Assembly: GCA_030690025.1 (NCBI GenBank)
Contig: JAUYDJ010000144.1
Location: forward strand, 1-17,460
Direction of reading: 5' to 3'
Origin: Chloroflexota bacterium
GTDB lineage: Bacteria > Chloroflexota > Dehalococcoidia > Dehalococcoidales > JAUYDJ01
DNA length: 17,460 bases
Part shown: in pieces, positions 13,880-17,460 of the stretch
How the letters are laid out: the number at the start of each line of letters is the position of its first letter
Position numbering within the stretch: the stretch's first letter is position 1
The notes under the pieces: model-generated
What the model saw: only the letters and a program-made list of their open reading frames with translations
What the model was told of the DNA's origin: nothing
The model's database searches: none
Made by a program: the position numbers and the translations under genes

Positions 13880-15325
13880 TTACACATCGTGGCGATTCGA
13901 TGGCAAACGAGCAAGAACACGGGCGACAGGTCTGGTAAACACTGCCCTTAAGAAGATGTAGATGAGATAAATCTGCGCGAAATACAAAAAGGGGTCTATT
14001 GCAGACCGGAACCGGTGGGCGGCATTGGAGAGAAATGCTAACACCAGAATATGAACCACGCTGACAATCAATGCTGTTACCACCTCTGCCGGTAACTTCT
14101 TCCGCCTGAAGCCTGCAAATAAAAGGGCTACCACAAACAACCACAGAAAGGCGAGGCTCTGCAACGCATCGTACAACCAGTCCAGGCCAACGGTTAAACC
14201 TTTGAGCATTGAGTTTACGATAGGAACACCGGATGTCCTGGTATCCAGGACTTTATTGAACACACCGGTAAACCTTATGTTCTCTCCTTCGCCGAGCAGA
14301 TGATTCTGCACATTCGTAGCATAAGACTTCAGATATGCCACCGTGTTGTGCGTCATCATATCAATGTACATCCGGTCCATCATCTGGGTCCATGAAAGCG
14401 ATATCTCGGGGTGCACAGAGAGATATTCTATAGTAGCATCATTGAATGGCTGCATCTTGAAGACGGTATGATGGGCCTCATCGATCTGTAAATAGCCTTC
14501 TTCGCTTTCCAGCACCTTCTGGTATGCTTCCAGAAGCTCAGGATAGCGCGAATTATCATAATAGAACACCTCGGGTTGTAAAGCATGCCAGGCGATACTG
14601 AAGAGGTTGCCGTAATTTTGTTTAACCTGTAGCTGACCTGGCACGACGAGATATACGCCGATAAAAACCACCAGCAGGCAGGCATATCCACCGGTCCACC
14701 TGAGGAACGGTTTATCTTTGAACGAAAAATCTTGATGCTGCATTTTCCTGCCGACGACCAATACCAGCGGCATCAGGAAAAACAAAACCAAAAACTCTAT
14801 TCTGATGAAAACCAGTATGATGCCGATGAAGGCGGTTAACAGCCCGAAAACAAACCTTAGATATTTTGTCTCTCTGACCGCAAGAAACAGAACGACCACC
14901 CACAAGACCAGGAAAAACCCAGCCAGGGCTTCTCGTAAAATAGAATGCTCGTTCCATAAAACCAGGACACTGGAATAAACGAAGACGGTGACGATGAAAG
15001 CGAGTGACAGGTTGACCTTTCTGAAATAAAAGAACACCAGCAATGCCGCCATGATACCGAGAATGTGCTGGGTAATTACGGGGCCAACGATCATATTTCC
15101 GCTCAGTTTCTGAAAAAGAAGCAAAAACGCCGAATAAAATGGCCCCGTGATTGAAAAAAACATGCCGAATGATTTGGATAGTTCTTCAGCCTGCGGGAAA
15201 TATCTCCCCTCGGCATCCGTGGGTACCATGCCGTTACCCAACGCAGGATACACCAGAATCCTGGGAAGAATGAGAATAAATAGCAGAAGACTCAGGCTTA
15301 TAAGAGTTTTTTTGTCTTTTAACAC
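13880..15325 (-). CDS. Polytopic GT-C-type glycosyltransferase-like membrane protein
   Basis: A 481-aa protein with roughly ten hydrophobic segments: one at residues 8-29, a cluster from about 55 to 225, and a final group from about 385 to 465. The large hydrophilic part (about 235-380) faces outside in the GT-C fold. D37-A-E39 in the first external loop matches the acidic catalytic position of ArnT/PMT-like enzymes that transfer sugars from polyprenyl-phosphate donors. AAHRFRSAIDPFLYF near the C-terminus resembles the R-[YF]-R-x-x-x-x-P motif of bacterial members. The likely role is glycosylation of lipids, polysaccharide or proteins at the cell surface. The start is a GTG (15325) with a poor ribosome site; the next Met would remove the first span. 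It is divergent from the macro-domain gene over 134 bases. Confidence 0.7.
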   Translation of the reverse strand: MLKDKKTLISLSLLLFILILPRILVYPALGNGMVPTDAEGRYFPQAEELSKSFGMFFSITGPFYSAFLLLFQKLSGNMIVGPVITQHILGIMAALLVFFYFRKVNLSLAFIVTVFVYSSVLVLWNEHSILREALAGFFLVLWVVVLFLAVRETKYLRFVFGLLTAFIGIILVFIRIEFLVLFFLMPLVLVVGRKMQHQDFSFKDKPFLRWTGGYACLLVVFIGVYLVVPGQLQVKQNYGNLFSIAWHALQPEVFYYDNSRYPELLEAYQKVLESEEGYLQIDEAHHTVFKMQPFNDATIEYLSVHPEISLSWTQMMDRMYIDMMTHNTVAYLKSYATNVQNHLLGEGENIRFTGVFNKVLDTRTSGVPIVNSMLKGLTVGLDWLYDALQSLAFLWLFVVALLFAGFRRKKLPAEVVTALIVSVVHILVLAFLSNAAHRFRSAIDPFLYFAQIYLIYIFLRAVFTRPVARVLARLPSNRHDV

Positions 15326-15459
15326 GGTCAGGTGACTTTCGTGAAGAATACTAACACTTTTGATATTTTTTGTCTAGATGACGTCAAGAGCCTACCAACC
15401 CCCATGAATGAACAATTGCCGCCGGACATGATAATATTTAGTCGGCAAGGAGGAGTAAT

Positions 15460-16020
15460 ATGGAAAAGCCGACCGAAATAATGGTCAAGCAGACCAGGCT
15501 ATCGCTCGCTCAGGGAGATATCACCCGGCAGAACACCGACGCCATAGTCAACGCCGCCAACTCCAGCCTCATGGGCGACAGCGGGGTGGACGGCGCCATT
15601 CACCGCGCCGGCGGCCCGGCTATCCTTGAGGAGTGCAAGCAGATTGTGGCGCGGCAGGGTCGCCTACCTACCGGCCGGGCGGTAATAACTACCGGCGGCA
15701 ATCTCAAGGCAAAGTATGTCATCCATACCGTCGGCCCGGTCTGGCACGGGGGAGGCCAGGGTGAGCCGGAGTTACTGGCCAGCGCCTACCGGGAGAGCCT
15801 CAAGCTCGCCAGCCAGCGTAACCTGACCAGTGTTTCTTTCCCGTCCATCAGCACCGGCGCCTACGGCTACCCGGTCGCCGATGCCGCCCGGGTGGCGCTG
15901 AAGACGGTGCTTACCTTTCTGCAGAACGAAACTACTTCGCTGAAAGAGGTGGTCTTCGTCCTCTACGATGCGAGGACATACGAAACCTACCGGGTAGCGC
16001 TCGAGGAGCTGGCTAAGTAA
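15460..16020 (+). CDS. Macro-domain protein (ADP-ribose / O-acetyl-ADP-ribose hydrolase type)
   Basis: A 186-aa single macro domain of the MacroD/YmdB type, which binds ADP-ribose and usually removes O-acetyl-ADP-ribose or mono-ADP-ribose from carboxylates. Key parts are GDIT (19-22, adenine-contact Asp20), VNAANSSL (30-37, Asn34), SGVDGAIHRAGG (41-52, Asp44) and FPSISTGAYGYP (127-138). The usual GGGG before V43 reads MGDSG here, which may affect the phosphate loop. AAGGAGG with a 6-base spacer fixes the ATG at 15460 rather than Met8. Its stop overlaps by 8 bases the stop of the deacetylase gene on the other strand. No span or signal is present, so it is cytoplasmic. Confidence 0.92.
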   Translation: MEKPTEIMVKQTRLSLAQGDITRQNTDAIVNAANSSLMGDSGVDGAIHRAGGPAILEECKQIVARQGRLPTGRAVITTGGNLKAKYVIHTVGPVWHGGGQGEPELLASAYRESLKLASQRNLTSVSFPSISTGAYGYPVADAARVALKTVLTFLQNETTSLKEVVFVLYDARTYETYRVALEELAK

Positions 16021-17107
16021 AGCACCGCCAGTAGCCCCTGAGGTTATTCTTAACCTCCGCCACCACGGCCCTGGTCTCTGCCAGCGGGTCCGCTGGCGGC
16101 CCTTCGCCGGGCTCCTGCGGAACAAGCTCAAACCCGGCCAGCCCCGAAATTAACGCCAGCCAGGCGTAGGGCAACACGTCATTGTTATACCCGGAGGCAA
16201 TCAGGTCGACCTCCTTGCCGCCGCAGCTCTCGGCCATCTTACGCACCCGCTCGCCAATCATCTGGAACCCCCTCACCGGCAGTCCCAGACCAGTCAGGCC
16301 ATCGTCAAAATGCGGGTCGGAGCCGCCATTGCGCACGATAATCTGCGGCTTGAACTCCGCGGCCAGCGGCTCGACGATTTCATCGAAGACCAGCTTATAG
16401 GAGTCATACCCGGCCCCCACCGGCAGCGGCACATTGACCTTGAAGCCTTTGCCCTCGCCGGAGCCTATCTCCGAGGCAAACCCGGTCCCCGGATAGAGGG
16501 TATATGGGTTCTGGTGCAAATCGATAAACAGTACCTTGGGATTAGAGTAGAAGTACTCGCTGGTGCCATTACCAGCATGGGCATCGGTATCCAGAATCAT
16601 TACCCTATCCAGCTCGTATTCTTCCAGCAGATACGTCCCGGCGAAGGCGACGTCATTGTAAAGGCAGAAGCCCTCCCCGTAGTTACGCTTGGCATGGTGC
16701 AGTCCCCCGCCGATTGAGACTGCCTTCTGGTACTTTCCCGACTGTACCAGGTCGCAGGCCAGCTTTGCCTGCCCGATAATCAGCCGCGCCGCCTCCTCCA
16801 GCTTGCCCGTCTTACCCGCCGGCCGGTTGTCCGCCGAGTGGTACTGGTAGAACCTACCGCCATACCCCAGGCCCAGATTGGTGGCCCGGAAGTAGTCGCG
16901 GGTAAACTCAATATAGTCCCAATCGCAAATCTTCAATAAGTCCTCGTCGCTGGCCCACCCAGCTTCAAAAACCCGGTAGTTATCATCTTCCTGCAGGTTC
17001 TGCCTTAAGAAGGCCATGAAGTCCTTGAATCTATCCCCGCGGAACGGATGACCGGGGCCAAAGTCATACTCCTGCAGCTCGTCGCGGTACAGTATCGCTA
17101 TCGCCAT
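16013..17107 (-). CDS. Histone-deacetylase-family (AcuC-like) zinc amidohydrolase
   Basis: A 364-aa enzyme of the arginase/deacetylase fold that removes acetyl groups from lysines, polyamines or similar amides. H137-H138 (GGLHHA), the zinc ligands D175 and H177 (DTDAHAGNGT) and D264 (NGGSDPHFDD), and Tyr307 (ASGYNND) are all in place, so it should be active. The usual second His of D-x-H-H-G is Ala178. The frame runs to a TTG at 17137, but ATG 17107 has AGGAGG with a 6-7 base spacer and is preferred. It overlaps tail-to-tail with the macro-domain gene. The substrate is not predictable; bacterial members include acetoin-utilisation proteins and acetylpolyamine amidohydrolases. Confidence 0.9.
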   Translation of the reverse strand: MAIAILYRDELQEYDFGPGHPFRGDRFKDFMAFLRQNLQEDDNYRVFEAGWASDEDLLKICDWDYIEFTRDYFRATNLGLGYGGRFYQYHSADNRPAGKTGKLEEAARLIIGQAKLACDLVQSGKYQKAVSIGGGLHHAKRNYGEGFCLYNDVAFAGTYLLEEYELDRVMILDTDAHAGNGTSEYFYSNPKVLFIDLHQNPYTLYPGTGFASEIGSGEGKGFKVNVPLPVGAGYDSYKLVFDEIVEPLAAEFKPQIIVRNGGSDPHFDDGLTGLGLPVRGFQMIGERVRKMAESCGGKEVDLIASGYNNDVLPYAWLALISGLAGFELVPQEPGEGPPADPLAETRAVVAEVKNNLRGYWRCFT

Positions 17108-17243
17108 CGCAATCCTCCTCCCATAAATATGGGACAAGGTCTAAATCTAATTTGTCGCCAACGCCTACGGTTAGTATAATACAAATCAAGAGGTTGAGGT
17201 AGACTGACTGTGTCCGCATTTGCCGGCCTGGGCCGGTGGCTGA

Positions 17244-17460
17244 TTATCGGCGGGGCAATACTGATAGAATCATGACTATATTAACCAGCGGGACAAAAGC
17301 GAGGAGCAGATACCACCCTGAACGGTTCAAATCGTGTAGTCGTCTAATTCCAACGACTATTACCAAATATATTTGAAAGAGAAACCAAGGTACTGCAATT
17401 ATCCCAAATATTAGGAAGGCTTGAAAGAGTAGGCTCATTACCACAGTTATGAAAAGCGGA
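17244..17460 (-). CDS. Partial DUF805-family membrane protein (5' end outside window)
   Basis: The minus-strand frame stays open to the right edge, so the true start is probably beyond it. Within the window the protein has a long hydrophobic segment, then IRRLHDLNRSGWYLLL, the hallmark of DUF805 (R-R-L-H-D-x-x-x-S-G-W), and a second hydrophobic segment ending LPRR. Family members usually end with a further polar tail rich in Gly, Asp and Asn. Here the stop comes straight after the span, so the C-terminus is short or frameshifted. The function of DUF805 is not established. A GTG at 17444 or ATG at 17438 could be internal starts but lack a ribosome site. Confidence 0.7.
   Translation of the reverse strand, partial: PLFITVVMSLLFQAFLIFGIIAVPWFLFQIYLVIVVGIRRLHDLNRSGWYLLLAFVPLVNIVMILSVLPRR

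Noticed and set aside
17108..17137. TTG start adding 10 residues to the HDAC-family protein
   Set aside because: The AGGAGG that serves the ATG at 17107 lies inside this extension.
17173..17182. TATAAT-like motif on the plus strand between the HDAC and DUF805 genes
   Set aside because: There is no plus-strand gene downstream. On the minus strand the matching TATACT has no -35 at the right spacing, so no promoter call was made.

Overview
The window looks like part of a Chloroflexota chromosome, most likely Dehalococcoidia or a relative. This is inferred from gene content and style: a substrate-binding lipoprotein with a long Ala-Pro linker after the lipid cysteine, a GuaB3-type IMP dehydrogenase without CBS domains, strong GGAGG ribosome sites, and short mostly co-directional operons mixed with housekeeping genes. 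I cannot prove the taxon without a search. No rRNA, tRNA, CRISPR array, intact insertion sequence or phage gene was found.

Left part (1-5618). The 3' end of a guanidino-group enzyme (amidinotransferase/deiminase-like) on the plus strand converges on a five-gene minus-strand operon. In transcription order this is tctC (solute-binding lipoprotein), two tandem nitroreductase-family flavoproteins, tctA and tctB. It is a complete tripartite tricarboxylate transporter (TTT) with two paralogous FMN enzymes placed between the binding protein and the membrane subunits. A perfect 13-bp hairpin lies just behind tctC and could set its mRNA level apart from the rest. Upstream of tctC are about 580 bases without a convincing gene.

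Middle (5619-11429). All genes are on the minus strand: lepA-hemW (8-base overlap), a pair of tiny membrane-protein genes (44 and 72 aa), a roughly 670-base stretch that looks decayed, an 87-aa soluble protein of unknown function, a run of three intergenic hairpins, and rsmI followed by a small four-cysteine zinc-ribbon protein.

Right part (11430-17460). guaB3 is on the plus strand behind a very good sigma-70 type promoter. It converges, across a terminator-like hairpin, on a barrel-like protein of unknown function with a ten-glutamate tail. Next, on the minus strand, come a GT-C type polytopic glycosyltransferase and a 50-aa single-span membrane protein with a strong ribosome site. A plus-strand macro-domain protein overlaps tail-to-tail by 8 bases with a minus-strand histone-deacetylase-family amidohydrolase. 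The window ends in a partial DUF805 membrane protein.

No obviously new multi-gene defence or mobile system is visible. The most distinctive points are the nitroreductase pair inside the TTT operon with its intercistronic hairpin, the tiny membrane proteins with strong translation signals, the convergent macro/HDAC pair, and the hairpin cluster near 10.2 kb.
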